A stretch of 60,982 nucleotides of DNA from JAAZIN01 sp964441025 (GTDB lineage: Bacteria; Bacillota; Dethiobacteria; DTU022). Under the pieces are notes generated by a model. That model saw only the letters and a program-made list of their open reading frames with translations, did not search any database and had not been told where the DNA came from. Both the position numbers and the translations under genes were made by a program. Shown in pieces: positions 9,085-17,146 of the stretch. Positions within the stretch are counted from its first letter, which is position 1. Each line of letters starts with the position of its first letter. The stretch is from contig CAYTXG010000012.1 of the NCBI GenBank assembly GCA_964441025.1, forward strand, positions 1 through 60,982, read 5' to 3'.

Positions 9085-10023
9085 TCAGCTGCGGAAACGC
9101 TCGCGCAGCAGGCGCAGCCCTTCGCGAAAGTCGGAGGGCAGGGGGGCGGTGAATTCGAGCCTTCGCCCGCTGCGGGGATGGACAAAAGAGATGCGGCGGG
9201 CATGGAGCGCCTGCCCCCGGCGGAGCGGGGGCGGCAGATCGGGAGTGCAGCCGGGCCCGTAGAGCGAATCGCCGGCCACGGGATGCCTGATAAAGTTCAG
9301 ATGAACCCGTACCTGGTGGGTGCGGCCGCTTTCCAGGGTCGCCTGAAGCAGGCTGAAAGGGCCCAGAAATGTGATGACCCGGTAGCGCGTCGCCGCCTCT
9401 CTCCCGCCGGGAACCACCGCCATGCGCCTCCGGTGGCGGGGATGCCGGCCCACCGGCGCCGCGATCCTGCCTTCCGCAGGGCTGACCCTGCCGAAAACAA
9501 GGGTAATGTACTCACGGCGGAGCGTGCGCTCCCGCAGCTGCCCCGTCAGGGAAAAATAGGCGTCATCATTTTTGGCCGCAAGCAGCAGCCCTGTTGTATC
9601 CCTGTCCAGGCGGTGAACGATCCCCGGGCGATGGAGCCCGCCGGCGGTGGAAAGGGTTTCGCAGTGATAAAGCAGCGCATTCACCAGGGTGCCGCTGTCA
9701 TGGCCCGGAGCGGGATGCACCACCACCCCCCTGGGCTTGTTTATTACCAGGAGATCATCGTCTTCATAGATGATCTCCAGCGGAATCCGCTCGGGCAGGG
9801 GAGCAAGCGGCGGCGGCTCCGGAATGGTCAGCACAATAATATCGCCCGCCCGCAGGGGATAGCTCTTGTCAAAGCAGGGGAGGCCGTTGATCTGAAGGGC
9901 GCCCAGGGCGATCAGCTTCTGGGCCCGGCTGCGGGAAAGGCCGGTCCCCGCACCTGTCAGGAAGAGATCGATCCGCCGCCCCGCCTCTGATTCAGGGGCG
10001 ATAAACTCCGCTTTCTCCGCCAA
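9085..10023 (-). CDS. rluD: RluA-family 23S rRNA pseudouridine synthase (RluD/YlyB-like)
   Basis: This protein isomerises uridines to pseudouridine in large-subunit rRNA. It has an N-terminal S4 RNA-binding domain at about 15-75 and a catalytic domain in which HRLDRDTTGLLL (near 140-151) contains the catalytic Asp. NKPRGVVVHP before it and GRTHQVRVHL after it are the other two RluA-family blocks. The length of 312 residues is normal. The start is TTG 10023 with an AGAGGTGG site just upstream. In Bacillus ylyB follows lspA directly; here lgt lies between them. Confidence 0.92.
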   Translation of the reverse strand: MAEKAEFIAPESEAGRRIDLFLTGAGTGLSRSRAQKLIALGALQINGLPCFDKSYPLRAGDIIVLTIPEPPPLAPLPERIPLEIIYEDDDLLVINKPRGVVVHPAPGHDSGTLVNALLYHCETLSTAGGLHRPGIVHRLDRDTTGLLLAAKNDDAYFSLTGQLRERTLRREYITLVFGRVSPAEGRIAAPVGRHPRHRRRMAVVPGGREAATRYRVITFLGPFSLLQATLESGRTHQVRVHLNFIRHPVAGDSLYGPGCTPDLPPPLRRGQALHARRISFVHPRSGRRLEFTAPLPSDFREGLRLLRERFRS

Positions 10024-10084
10024 CAGTCCACCTCTTATCCGCCATTGTGCAGGCCTGCGCCGCGCACAGGGGCGCTGCGCCGGG

Positions 10085-10852
10085 CTATTTTCGCAGGCTT
10101 CTTTTTTTGCTTTTTTGCGGCGCCGTTGTGAAAAGGTAGAGCAACACCGCCAGCGCTATAACCGTCAGCCCCAGGCTGAACAGCTGGGCCAGGGTCAGGC
10201 CCATCCAGACAACGGCCTCTTCGCGGAAAAATTCGGTGATAAAGCGGAGTACGCCGTAAAAGGCGCAGAGAGCGATTAGATTAAAGCCGATATAGGGTCG
10301 AAAACGGCTAAGCAACTTCAGAATGATAAAAATAATCAAGGCCCCCGCGGAGGCGTAAAGCTGGACGGGATGGCGGGGCAAACTGTCCACAGTGGGGATG
10401 ACCACCGCCCAGGGAACAGTGCTGACGCGGCCGTAGCAGCAGCCGTTCAGAAAGCAGCCGACGCGGCCAAAGGCATAGCCGAGGATAAAATAAGGGGCGG
10501 CGAGATCAATAAATTTATAGAAATCGATCTTCCGCCAGCGGCACCACAGCACAACAACCAGGAGGCCGCCCAGAAAAGCGCCGTAAAATGTTAATCCCTC
10601 AAAGCGGGCAAAAAAGATGTCCCGCCAGTTGCCCCGGTAATGCTCCCAGTTCAAGAGCACATAGAGAATGCGCGAGCCCAGCAGCCCGCCGATAACAGCG
10701 ACAATAATTGCCTCAAGCGCATTGTCGGGCTCGATCCCCTGGCGGGAGGCTTCCCTGGACATCAGAATGGCAGTGACCAGGACTGCCAGCGAGATCATGG
10801 CTCCGTAGGAGTAAACCGGAAAATTGCCGATGTGAAATAGAATGCGGTGCAT
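10085..10852 (-). CDS. lgt: Prolipoprotein diacylglyceryl transferase
   Basis: Lgt transfers diacylglycerol from phosphatidylglycerol to the lipobox cysteine of prelipoproteins, the first step of lipoprotein maturation. The 255-residue protein has about seven membrane helices. The motif GRVGCFLNGCCYGR (near 150-163) carries the catalytic arginine, and LTFYGAFLGG contains the conserved Tyr-Gly. ATG 10852 has a GGGGAG site. It sits immediately downstream of lspA, so the first two enzymes of lipoprotein processing are encoded together, which is less usual than separate loci. Confidence 0.95.
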   Translation of the reverse strand: MHRILFHIGNFPVYSYGAMISLAVLVTAILMSREASRQGIEPDNALEAIIVAVIGGLLGSRILYVLLNWEHYRGNWRDIFFARFEGLTFYGAFLGGLLVVVLWCRWRKIDFYKFIDLAAPYFILGYAFGRVGCFLNGCCYGRVSTVPWAVVIPTVDSLPRHPVQLYASAGALIIFIILKLLSRFRPYIGFNLIALCAFYGVLRFITEFFREEAVVWMGLTLAQLFSLGLTVIALAVLLYLFTTAPQKSKKRSLRK

Positions 10853-10881
10853 CTGCTCATCTCCCCATAATATTGATCACT

Positions 10882-11340
10882 CTACTGCGGGCGGCTCTCC
10901 ATGGAGGGAATAATCCGCCAAAAAGCGAATATAAAAATTATCACCCCGAGGACAATGGCGGTGTCGGCAATATTGAAGACAGGCGGGAAAAACTTGACGT
11001 CGATAAAATCAACGACGCAAACATTTCTCACCCGGTCGATCAAATTTCCCAGGGCTCCGCCCAGCTGCAGCGCCAGGCCCAGTCGCAGCGCGGTGTAACC
11101 GGCCGGAAGAACCCGGTAGTAATAGATGATCATGCCCATAACTACAAGGGTGACAATGATAAAGAAAGCAGTCCGGTAGGGGAACATGCCGAATGCAGCC
11201 CCGGGGTTGCGCACGTAGGTGATGGCCAGAAAACCCTTGATCAGGGAGATCGACTGGCCCACATCCATCATCGAAGCAACGAGATACTTGGTCAGCTGAT
11301 CAACAGCCACAACGGCGGTGACAACCAAAAAGAGACGCAA
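10882..11340 (-). CDS. lspA: Lipoprotein signal peptidase (signal peptidase II)
   Basis: LspA is the aspartyl protease that removes the signal peptide from diacylglyceryl-modified prolipoproteins. The 152-residue protein has four membrane helices. VRNPGAAFG, GALGNLIDR and the two catalytic aspartates in VVDFIDV and NIADTAI are all present. It starts at TTG 11340 behind a GGGGGGAAGG site and is followed 29 bases later by lgt, so both maturation enzymes are probably co-transcribed. The order ileS, DksA-like, lspA follows the Bacillus divIVA-ileS-ylyA-lspA arrangement. Confidence 0.95.
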   Translation of the reverse strand: MRLFLVVTAVVAVDQLTKYLVASMMDVGQSISLIKGFLAITYVRNPGAAFGMFPYRTAFFIIVTLVVMGMIIYYYRVLPAGYTALRLGLALQLGGALGNLIDRVRNVCVVDFIDVKFFPPVFNIADTAIVLGVIIFIFAFWRIIPSMESRPQ

Positions 11341-11408
11341 TTCCTTCCCCCCCGGCGTTTCTTACCTGCTGGGAGCTATTTTATCACAGCGGTGCTGTGG
11401 AAAACAAG

Positions 11409-12008
11409 CTAATCGGGAAGCTGGTTGCGATGATCCTCGTTGGTAAACGCATCGGTATCCTCAACAAGCCCGGTCTCCTCATCGTCGAGAATATCCTCAT
11501 ATATGAAGGGGCGTTTGTTGTGCCGGGCCGCCTCCTGCCATGAATCCTCGCCGTCAAAACCGGGATCCCCCGGGGTTATGCTGCGGGCGAAGGGGGGAAA
11601 GAGCCGATCCTCCTCCACGGGCCGGCGGCCGCCCTTTTCAACGGCTCCCTCCTCGTATTCACGGCAGGGCAGGCAGAGGGGCGCCTCCGGAACCGCCTCA
11701 AGCCTGGCCGGGGCGATCCGCCCGCCGCAGCGCAGGCAGATCCCGTAAGTGCCGGCATCGATGCGCGTCAGCGCCTCCTCGACCTGGCGAAGCTGGCTGA
11801 AGCGCTGTTCGCGGAGCGAAAGATCCTTGCTCCGCTCAAAATTTTCCGAACCCAGATCGGCGGGATGATTGTCGGCAAAGGAGAGATCTGTAACACTCTC
11901 GCGCATGCCGATCCCCCTGCTCCGGTAAGGGTCGTCCCCCAGCTGCCCCAGCAGCTGCCGCCGCGTCTTCTCCAGTGCCGCAGCGTATTTTTCAATCTTT
12001 CCGGCCAT
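11409..12008 (-). CDS. DksA/TraR-type zinc-finger protein (YteA/YlyA-like)
   Basis: A 199-residue protein with an N-terminal helical region, the conserved RESVTDLSFADNHPADLGSE segment near 37-56 typical of the YteA family, and a C4 zinc finger (CLRCGG and CLPCREYE) near 95-120. In Firmicutes such proteins are annotated as sporulation-associated or DksA-like; Bacillus YlyA acts at sigma-G promoters. The acidic C-terminal tail after residue 150 is less conserved. ATG 12008 follows a GGGTGAG site. Its place between ileS and lspA matches ylyA. A direct effect on RNA polymerase is inferred from the family. Confidence 0.85.
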   Translation of the reverse strand: MAGKIEKYAAALEKTRRQLLGQLGDDPYRSRGIGMRESVTDLSFADNHPADLGSENFERSKDLSLREQRFSQLRQVEEALTRIDAGTYGICLRCGGRIAPARLEAVPEAPLCLPCREYEEGAVEKGGRRPVEEDRLFPPFARSITPGDPGFDGEDSWQEAARHNKRPFIYEDILDDEETGLVEDTDAFTNEDHRNQLPD

Positions 12009-12016
12009 GTTTTATC

Positions 12017-12346
12017 TCACCCTTTCAGCTGTTCATTGACTATCTTGACCAGTTCGGCGATAAAATCTCCGATAAGAGGCAGGTTGAGAACGACAAGGCG
12101 CTGCATGATATAGATGAGCAAAGCCGCCAGCAGAGTGGCCCCGAGCCCGAAGCCCAACCCGCGGACAACGCCGCCGGTAAAGTTGACCAGGATATAACGC
12201 CGGGGGTTGTTCAGCAGGCTCATATATTCAGCCAGGTTGAATTTCTCCAGATCCTGTGACAGGCGGGCCAGGCGGATGATCAGGCGCTGCTGCAGCTGCC
12301 TCTGCAGGAAGCTCTCCTCCTCCCCGGCCCGGCGCTCATCGCTCAT
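12017..12346 (-). CDS. DUF5665-like small membrane protein
   Basis: A 109-residue protein with a charged N-terminal half, the segment FNLAEYMSLLNNPRRYILVNF near residues 36-56, then a Gly-rich hydrophobic helix (about 58-82) and a second hydrophobic stretch near 86-105. This layout matches the uncharacterised DUF5665 family often found in spore-forming Clostridia. No function is known to me. It starts at ATG 12346 behind AAGGGGG and runs into the DksA-like gene after eight bases. The spacer between it and ileS carries direct repeats. Confidence 0.75.
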   Translation of the reverse strand: MSDERRAGEEESFLQRQLQQRLIIRLARLSQDLEKFNLAEYMSLLNNPRRYILVNFTGGVVRGLGFGLGATLLAALLIYIMQRLVVLNLPLIGDFIAELVKIVNEQLKG

Positions 12347-12410
12347 TTGAGTTGCCCCCTTGATCTATTGTATTATTCCCCCCACCGCTAAAAAATTGCC
12401 TTGCACAACG

Positions 12411-12461
12411 TATATCATGGGGACGGTTCTCCTGATATACCGGGAGTTAGCAGCGACGGCT
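12411..12461. repeat. 51-bp direct repeat, copy 1, with palindromic GGGGACGG core
   Basis: This unit is repeated at 12511-12561 with one base change (position 12418), exactly 100 bases apart. The first 29 bases form an imperfect palindrome (outer arms TATATCA/TGATATA) around GGGGACGGT. The same core recurs inverted at 23255-23283. The rest of the gene-free stretch 12347-12697 shows no ORF I would accept. Confidence 0.9.
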
Positions 12462-12510
12462 GCCCGGCGCCGTCACCGGATCAAAAACAGGCAACCACAA
12501 GGGTTGCCCT

Positions 12511-12561
12511 TATATCACGGGGACGGTTCTCCTGATATACCGGGAGTTAGCAGCGACGGCT
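12511..12561. repeat. 51-bp direct repeat, copy 2
   Basis: Second copy of the 12411-12461 unit. The 49 bases between the two copies contain the short inverted arms GGCAACC and GGTTGCC at about 12490-12508. The duplicated flank beyond the hairpin core (CGGGAGTTAGCAGCGACGGC) shows that the copied unit is longer than the palindrome. Confidence 0.9.
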
Positions 12562-12697
12562 CATGCCGGCGCTATAAATCTGGGGGCTTCCGGGAGTCCC
12601 CGGCGCACATCTGTGTATGTAGCCGGAGCACCCACAGCGGAGATGGAGGCCCGCTCCTGCAAACTTTCACGTCAGGTGCTGAAGCGGCAAACTCCGG

Positions 12698-15502
12698 TCA
12701 ATGTCCCTCCCCTTCCCCTCCAGACTCCAACTTCCAATCTCCAACCTCCAGTCTGCGGCAGCGATGGCAGAGCTCCCCTTCAGAGGGTGCGGCGTAGATC
12801 CAGCAGCGGGGACATTTAGCCGCAGCCGCTTTTCCCACGGAGAGTTTAAGCGAAAGTTCCCGGCCGCCTCGGGAATCAAGCGGGGCCAGGAGGCTCCCCT
12901 CGCGCAGTTCCACGGCGGAAACAATAAAAATCTCCGCCAGCTTATCCCGGTAGCCGTCGAGAAGCTGGTAAAGTTCGTCATCCGCCCAGAGAGTGAGAAA
13001 CGCTTCAAGCGAACCGCCGATGAGTTTTTCCCGGCGCGTCTCTTCAAGAACAAGGGTGACTTCGTCGCGCACCTCCAGCAGCTTATCCCAGCGCTGCTCC
13101 AGCGCGGGATCATCCCATTCTTCATCACTTTCCGGCCAATCGCCCAGCTGAACGCTGGGCAGGCGCTCGCCGGGCAGCTGCTGCCAGAGCTCCTCTGCGG
13201 TAAAAGTGAGCACCGGAGCCATAAGCAGGGTCAGGGTTTCCAGGACAGTGCTCATTACTGTCTGGACGGCCCGCCGGGCAGGGTCATCCGCCGCCGAGCA
13301 GTACAGGCGGTCTTTCTGCACATCAAGATAGAAGTTGCTCAGATCAACGGTGCAAAAATTGTGCAGCTGCTGATAAACAACATGGTAAGCGCAGTCCTCG
13401 TAGGCTTGCGTAACCCGCCTGACCAGGCGTCCCAGGCGCTGCAACACCCAGCGGTCGAACTCAGCCAGGGAACTGTAACCGACAGCTTGCGTTATGGGGT
13501 CGAAATCAAAACAGTTCCCCAGCAGAAAACGGCAGGTGTTGCGGATCTTCCGGTAAACCTCGGAAAGCTGCTTCAGAATCTCCGGAGAGAGATGGATATC
13601 ACTGGTATAATCGGATGAGGCCACCCAGAGGCGCAGGATATCGGCGCCGTAGCCTTCCGTGATCTCGGCCGGAGCGATGACATTGCCCAGCGATTTGGAC
13701 ATTTTTCTCCCTTCACCATCGACAACCCAGCCGTGGCTGAGCACGGCGCGGTAAGGCGGCTCCCCGCGCACCGCCACTGCAGTAAGCAGCGACGAATGAA
13801 ACCAGCCGCGGTACTGGTCGCTCCCCTCGAGATAGAGATCTGCGGGCCAGCGCAGCCCGGGGCGCCCTTCGAGAACGGCAAAATGGCTTGTTCCCGAATC
13901 AAACCAGACATCCATGGTGTCGAGCTCCTTGCGGAAAGAGAGGCAGCCGCAGCGGGGACAGCTATAGCCCGGCGGCAGAATCTCGGCCGCTTCCCGGGCA
14001 TACCAGGCATCGGAACCTTCCCTGGCAAAAAGGCGGGACACAGCATCTATAACCTTTGAATCGATGATCGCCTCGCCGCAATCCTCGCAATAGAATATCG
14101 GGATGGGCACGCCCCAGATCCGCTGGCGGGAGATACACCAGTCCTGCCTCTCGGCAATCATGTTGTGGATCCTTTCCTCGCCCCAGGCAGGGGTCCACTT
14201 TACCTCGCGCACAGCCTTCAGAGCCTCCTTGCGAAAGCCGTCGATGGAGGCAAACCACTGCTCCGTGGCCCGGAAAAGGACAGGTCCCTTGCAGCGCCAA
14301 CAGTGGGGATACTGGTGTTCAAGGGTTGATGCTTTCATCAGAACCCCCTCGCGCTCCAGCGCCCGGATCACCGCATCGCCGCCGTCGCTGTAGAACATTC
14401 CGGCAAACTCGCCCGCCTCTCCGGTAAAGCGCCCGCTGTCATCCAAAGGGCTGAGCACGGGCAGCCGGTACAGCCGGCCCACATCATAGTCCTCCAGGCC
14501 GTGCCCGGGCGCGGTATGCACGCAGCCGGTGCCCTGCTCCAGGGTGACATGATCACCCAGGATCAGCGGCGATTCCCTGTCAAAGAGCGGATGGCGGCAG
14601 ACAACCCCCTCCAGTTCCCGCCCTTTGAAGCGACGCATCACTTTCCAGGGAGCGCCGCCCAGTTCGCTGTTCACGTGTTCGAGAAGCCCTTCAGCGAGAA
14701 GGTATTTCTCGGCGCCCGCTGCGGCCAGCACATAATCAAGGTCGGGATGGAGACAGATGGCCAGGTTGGCGGGGATGGTCCAGGCTGTCGTGGTCCAGAT
14801 GGGGCAGTAGCAGTTCTCCGTCCCTCCCAGCAGACCACCGTCGTCAATAACGGGAAATTTCACATAGATGGAATCGGCCCGGTGATCGGTATATTCCACC
14901 TCGGCCTCGGCCAGAGCCGTTTCACAGCGGGGGCACCAGTAGACTGGCCTGAGCCCCTTGTAGATATAGCCCCTTGAGGCCATCTCTCCAAAGACGGCAA
15001 TCTGGCGGGCTTCGTATTCAGGCGCCAGGGTCAGGTAAGGATCCTCCCAGCAGCCTCTCACTCCCAGACGCCGGAACTGCTCTCGCTGGACAGCCATATA
15101 TTCCAGCGCATAGTCGCGGCACATCCGTCGGAATTCGAGTGGGGAGATCTCCTTGCGGTTGACGCCCCTTGTCTTGATGATCTGGTGCTCTATGGGCAGT
15201 CCGTGTGTATCCCAGCCGGGCACATAGGGGCTGTCAAAACCGCGCATGGTCTTGTATTTAACTACAAAATCCTTGAGCACCTTGTTCAGCGCGGTGCCCA
15301 TGTGAATATCATTATTTGCATAGGGCGGTCCATCATGCAGGATATATTGCGGCGCGCCCCGCCGCTGTTTGAGTACCCGCTCATAGATATTTATTTTTTC
15401 CCAGTAGCTCAATATCTCCGGCTCCCGCCGGGGCAGCTGCGCCCGCATGGGAAAATCCGTGCGGGGCAGGTTCAGCGTCTCGCGGTAGTCTTCCATCTCC
15501 AT
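12698..15502 (-). CDS. ileS: Isoleucyl-tRNA synthetase
   Basis: Class I synthetase that charges tRNA-Ile. Its 934 residues include the HIGH-type motif HMGT near residue 72, the editing domain in the middle third, KMSKS (GRKMSKSLGN) near residue 605, the anticodon-binding domain, and a C-terminal zinc module (CPRCW then CHRC). ATG 15502 follows a GGAGG site. The gene is preceded by a T-box leader and its own sigma-A promoter, so expression should rise when uncharged tRNA-Ile accumulates. It lies between divIVA and the DUF5665-like gene. Confidence 0.97.
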   Translation of the reverse strand: MEMEDYRETLNLPRTDFPMRAQLPRREPEILSYWEKINIYERVLKQRRGAPQYILHDGPPYANNDIHMGTALNKVLKDFVVKYKTMRGFDSPYVPGWDTHGLPIEHQIIKTRGVNRKEISPLEFRRMCRDYALEYMAVQREQFRRLGVRGCWEDPYLTLAPEYEARQIAVFGEMASRGYIYKGLRPVYWCPRCETALAEAEVEYTDHRADSIYVKFPVIDDGGLLGGTENCYCPIWTTTAWTIPANLAICLHPDLDYVLAAAGAEKYLLAEGLLEHVNSELGGAPWKVMRRFKGRELEGVVCRHPLFDRESPLILGDHVTLEQGTGCVHTAPGHGLEDYDVGRLYRLPVLSPLDDSGRFTGEAGEFAGMFYSDGGDAVIRALEREGVLMKASTLEHQYPHCWRCKGPVLFRATEQWFASIDGFRKEALKAVREVKWTPAWGEERIHNMIAERQDWCISRQRIWGVPIPIFYCEDCGEAIIDSKVIDAVSRLFAREGSDAWYAREAAEILPPGYSCPRCGCLSFRKELDTMDVWFDSGTSHFAVLEGRPGLRWPADLYLEGSDQYRGWFHSSLLTAVAVRGEPPYRAVLSHGWVVDGEGRKMSKSLGNVIAPAEITEGYGADILRLWVASSDYTSDIHLSPEILKQLSEVYRKIRNTCRFLLGNCFDFDPITQAVGYSSLAEFDRWVLQRLGRLVRRVTQAYEDCAYHVVYQQLHNFCTVDLSNFYLDVQKDRLYCSAADDPARRAVQTVMSTVLETLTLLMAPVLTFTAEELWQQLPGERLPSVQLGDWPESDEEWDDPALEQRWDKLLEVRDEVTLVLEETRREKLIGGSLEAFLTLWADDELYQLLDGYRDKLAEIFIVSAVELREGSLLAPLDSRGGRELSLKLSVGKAAAAKCPRCWIYAAPSEGELCHRCRRLEVGDWKLESGGEGEGH

Positions 15503-15524
15503 TGCCTCCTGCTTCCCTTAAAAT

Positions 15525-15563
15525 ATAAAAAATCTCCTCCCTCTTTCCCTTAGGGACGAGATT
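15525..15563 (-). terminator. T-box controlled intrinsic terminator before ileS
   Basis: On the minus strand AATCTC and TCCCT pair with AGGGA and GAGATT around a short loop, followed by TTTTTTAT. The 5' half overlaps the antiterminator region, as expected for a leader whose two structures exclude each other. Confidence 0.85.
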
Positions 15564-15790
15564 GCTCCCGCGGTACCACCCTGCTAGCCGCCGCGCCGGC
15601 AGCGGCCTCTCACGATTGCCCTATAACGGAGGGCCCGCCCGTGTCTACTCTCGACGTTGATTTCGCACGGGAGCTCCCGGGGGATCTTCGGCGGCAGCGC
15701 TTCGCCGGGCTCTCACCTGTTCCCGGCTCTCTGAAAGAAGCTCTCTGCTGCTTACTGGCCCGTTCGCCGCCTGTTTGATGCCCAACTCGG
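15525..15790 (-). promoter_or_regulatory. T-box riboswitch leader of ileS
   Basis: The minus-strand leader contains the invariant T-box core AGGGTGGTACCGCG (15582-15569), in which TGGT would pair with the NCCA end of uncharged tRNA-Ile carrying discriminator A. A terminator follows just before ileS. Upstream, an AGTA element and a GAA element on opposite sides of the first helix look like the loop-E part of the specifier loop, with a candidate ATC isoleucine codon at 15685-15683. The specifier assignment is less certain than the T-box itself. Confidence 0.93.
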
Positions 15791-15795
15791 GTTAA

Positions 15796-15824
15796 ATTAT
15801 AACAATGTTACCCCAAAGGATCAA
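15796..15824 (-). promoter_or_regulatory. Sigma-A promoter for the ileS T-box transcript
   Basis: On the minus strand TTGATC (15824-15819) and TATAAT (15801-15796) are separated by exactly 17 bases. The leader begins a few bases later. Confidence 0.8.
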
Positions 15825-15825
15825 G

Positions 15826-15855
15826 CCTTATGCACGGCAGCCTTATGCACGGCAG
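15826..15855. repeat. Tandem 15-bp direct repeat
   Basis: CCTTATGCACGGCAG occurs twice head to tail, at 15826-15840 and 15841-15855, just upstream of the ileS promoter. It has no obvious function. Confidence 0.85.
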
Positions 15856-15889
15856 CACAGCTGTCTACGCATAATTCGTGCAGCTTCTG

Positions 15890-16375
15890 TCAACGACGGG
15901 GTTCTCCCGGAGGCTCATGAGTCTGGGAAGCCCATTCCTCCATCTCCAGCGAGGCAAGCTGGGCTTCAATAAATGAGCGGAATCTCATTTTAAAAACCTG
16001 CGCCTGTTTGATCAGTTCGTCGTGTTCTGTTAAAATCTTGCTGGCCCGGTAACGGGCATCCTCCAAGATTCTCTGAGCCTCACGATCGGCCTCGCGGCGG
16101 ATAAGATCGGCTTCGCGATTGGCCGTCTGCTTAACCTCTTCCGCCGCCTCCTGGGCAATAACAATTGCATTATGCATTGTCTCTTCCAGCTTTTGATAAC
16201 TCTTCATCTTTTCGTTCAGCTGATTCTGATGGTCCTTCAGCTCTATATTTTCGCGCAGAACCTGCTCAAAATCCTTGGCTACACGATCCAGGAATTCATT
16301 AACCTCCTCTACAGCATAGCCGCGAAAAGAATGCGCGAACTCTTTATTGTGAATATCCATTGGCGTTAAGGTCAT
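15890..16375 (-). CDS. divIVA: Cell division initiation / polar organiser protein DivIVA
   Basis: DivIVA binds negatively curved membrane at septa and poles, and recruits division, chromosome-anchoring and sporulation factors. The N-terminal DivIVA domain (LTPMDIHNKEFAHSFRGYAVEEVNEFLDR region, residues 3-31) is followed by long coiled coils covering most of the 161 residues, including the heptad-rich EAEE/READLIRREAD segment. ATG 16375 follows a GGGGAGG-like site. It closes the ylm gene block upstream of ileS, the standard Firmicute position. Confidence 0.95.
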   Translation of the reverse strand: MTLTPMDIHNKEFAHSFRGYAVEEVNEFLDRVAKDFEQVLRENIELKDHQNQLNEKMKSYQKLEETMHNAIVIAQEAAEEVKQTANREADLIRREADREAQRILEDARYRASKILTEHDELIKQAQVFKMRFRSFIEAQLASLEMEEWASQTHEPPGEPRR

Positions 16376-16463
16376 CTTTCTTCCTCCCCTGTTTCAACCA
16401 TGTTTATAAAAAATAATAAGAGATTCGTATGTAGATTTCGACAATGCTCAAGCCGTTCCTGCC

Positions 16464-16826
16464 TCATTTGTTAAATTTTTTAAGTTTTAGGCCCTGCCTT
16501 CCTTTGCGGCTTTCGCCGGTTAAAACCGCTATTTCAAGGCGGCCGCGCTCGCGAAGGGTGATCAGATCGCCCTGTTCCAGCCGGCGGGAAGGGTTTTCCA
16601 TGGTGCGCCCGTTCACTTCCACCAGACCGCCTTTGACCAGCACCACCGCCCGTGATCGGGAGAGGCCAAAACCCAGCGCCAGCACTGCATCCAGGCGTAA
16701 AGTGGCCACCGTTCCGCTAATCATTTTTACGCCTGCGGCTGCTGACTCTCCTGCAGGGTGTACAGCATCTTCTGTACTACCCGGCCCTGTTCCGGCAGCA
16801 GGCCCGCCGTGTTTTTCATCCTTCAC
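16464..16826 (-). CDS. Stand-alone S4-domain RNA-binding protein (YlmH C-terminal type)
   Basis: The S4 fold runs from about residue 42 (LRLDAVLALGFGLSRSRA) to about 95. It matches the C-terminal domain of YlmH, the S4 protein normally encoded between yggT and divIVA. A full YlmH has roughly 260 residues, with an N-terminal domain that is missing here. The segment before S4 is short, rich in Ala, Gly and Pro, and unlike that domain. GTG 16826 is chosen over ATG 16844 because AAGGGGG precedes it. YlmH has been linked to ribosome quality control, which would fit with rqcH in this genome, but function after domain loss is unknown. Confidence 0.8.
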   Translation of the reverse strand: MKDEKHGGPAAGTGPGSTEDAVHPAGESAAAGVKMISGTVATLRLDAVLALGFGLSRSRAVVLVKGGLVEVNGRTMENPSRRLEQGDLITLRERGRLEIAVLTGESRKGRQGLKLKKFNK

Positions 16827-16847
16827 CTGTCTTCCCCCTTGCATAAA

Positions 16848-17105
16848 TTAGAAGAACAAACGGACAACAAGCTGCCGGACCGCCAGCATTAGCATCCACA
16901 GTATAATCGGAGATAGATCCATATAGCCCGCTCCCAGCCTTACAGGAGGCACAATCCGGCGCAGCGGCGCCATCAACGGCTCGGTAAGTATGCTGCAAAA
17001 ACGGGAAACCTGGTAGAGCAGGGGATATTTATAAAATGAGCCATGAAACCATGAGAGGATAATCCGGCCCAGGATCACATATAAATATATCTGGATAAAT
17101 ATCAA
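16848..17105 (-). CDS. yggT: YggT-family membrane protein
   Basis: An 85-residue protein with two hydrophobic segments, near residues 1-22 and 62-84. The family hallmark ILGRIILSWF is followed by PLLYQVSRFCSILTEPLMAPLRRIVPP, which links the helices. YggT/YlmG proteins are associated with division-site or nucleoid organisation in several bacteria, with no firm biochemical role. The start is probably TTG 17105; the ribosome site is weak and upstream ATT codons are in frame. It lies between yggS and the S4 gene, as in the standard ylmE-sepF-ylmG-ylmH block, but sepF is absent. Confidence 0.88.
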   Translation of the reverse strand: MIFIQIYLYVILGRIILSWFHGSFYKYPLLYQVSRFCSILTEPLMAPLRRIVPPVRLGAGYMDLSPIILWMLMLAVRQLVVRLFF

Positions 17106-17146
17106 CAGTCCATTGCCGATAATCTCGATTCTGCCTCACCTGCTTC

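Noticed and set aside
9178..9990. 270-codon plus-strand ORF
   Set aside because: Antisense to rluD, which has all family motifs.
12347..12697. CRISPR array suggested by the two 51-bp repeats
   Set aside because: Only two copies with a long flank-containing unit, no further spacers and no cas genes.
12701..13618. 305-codon plus-strand ORF
   Set aside because: Antisense shadow of ileS; no family features.
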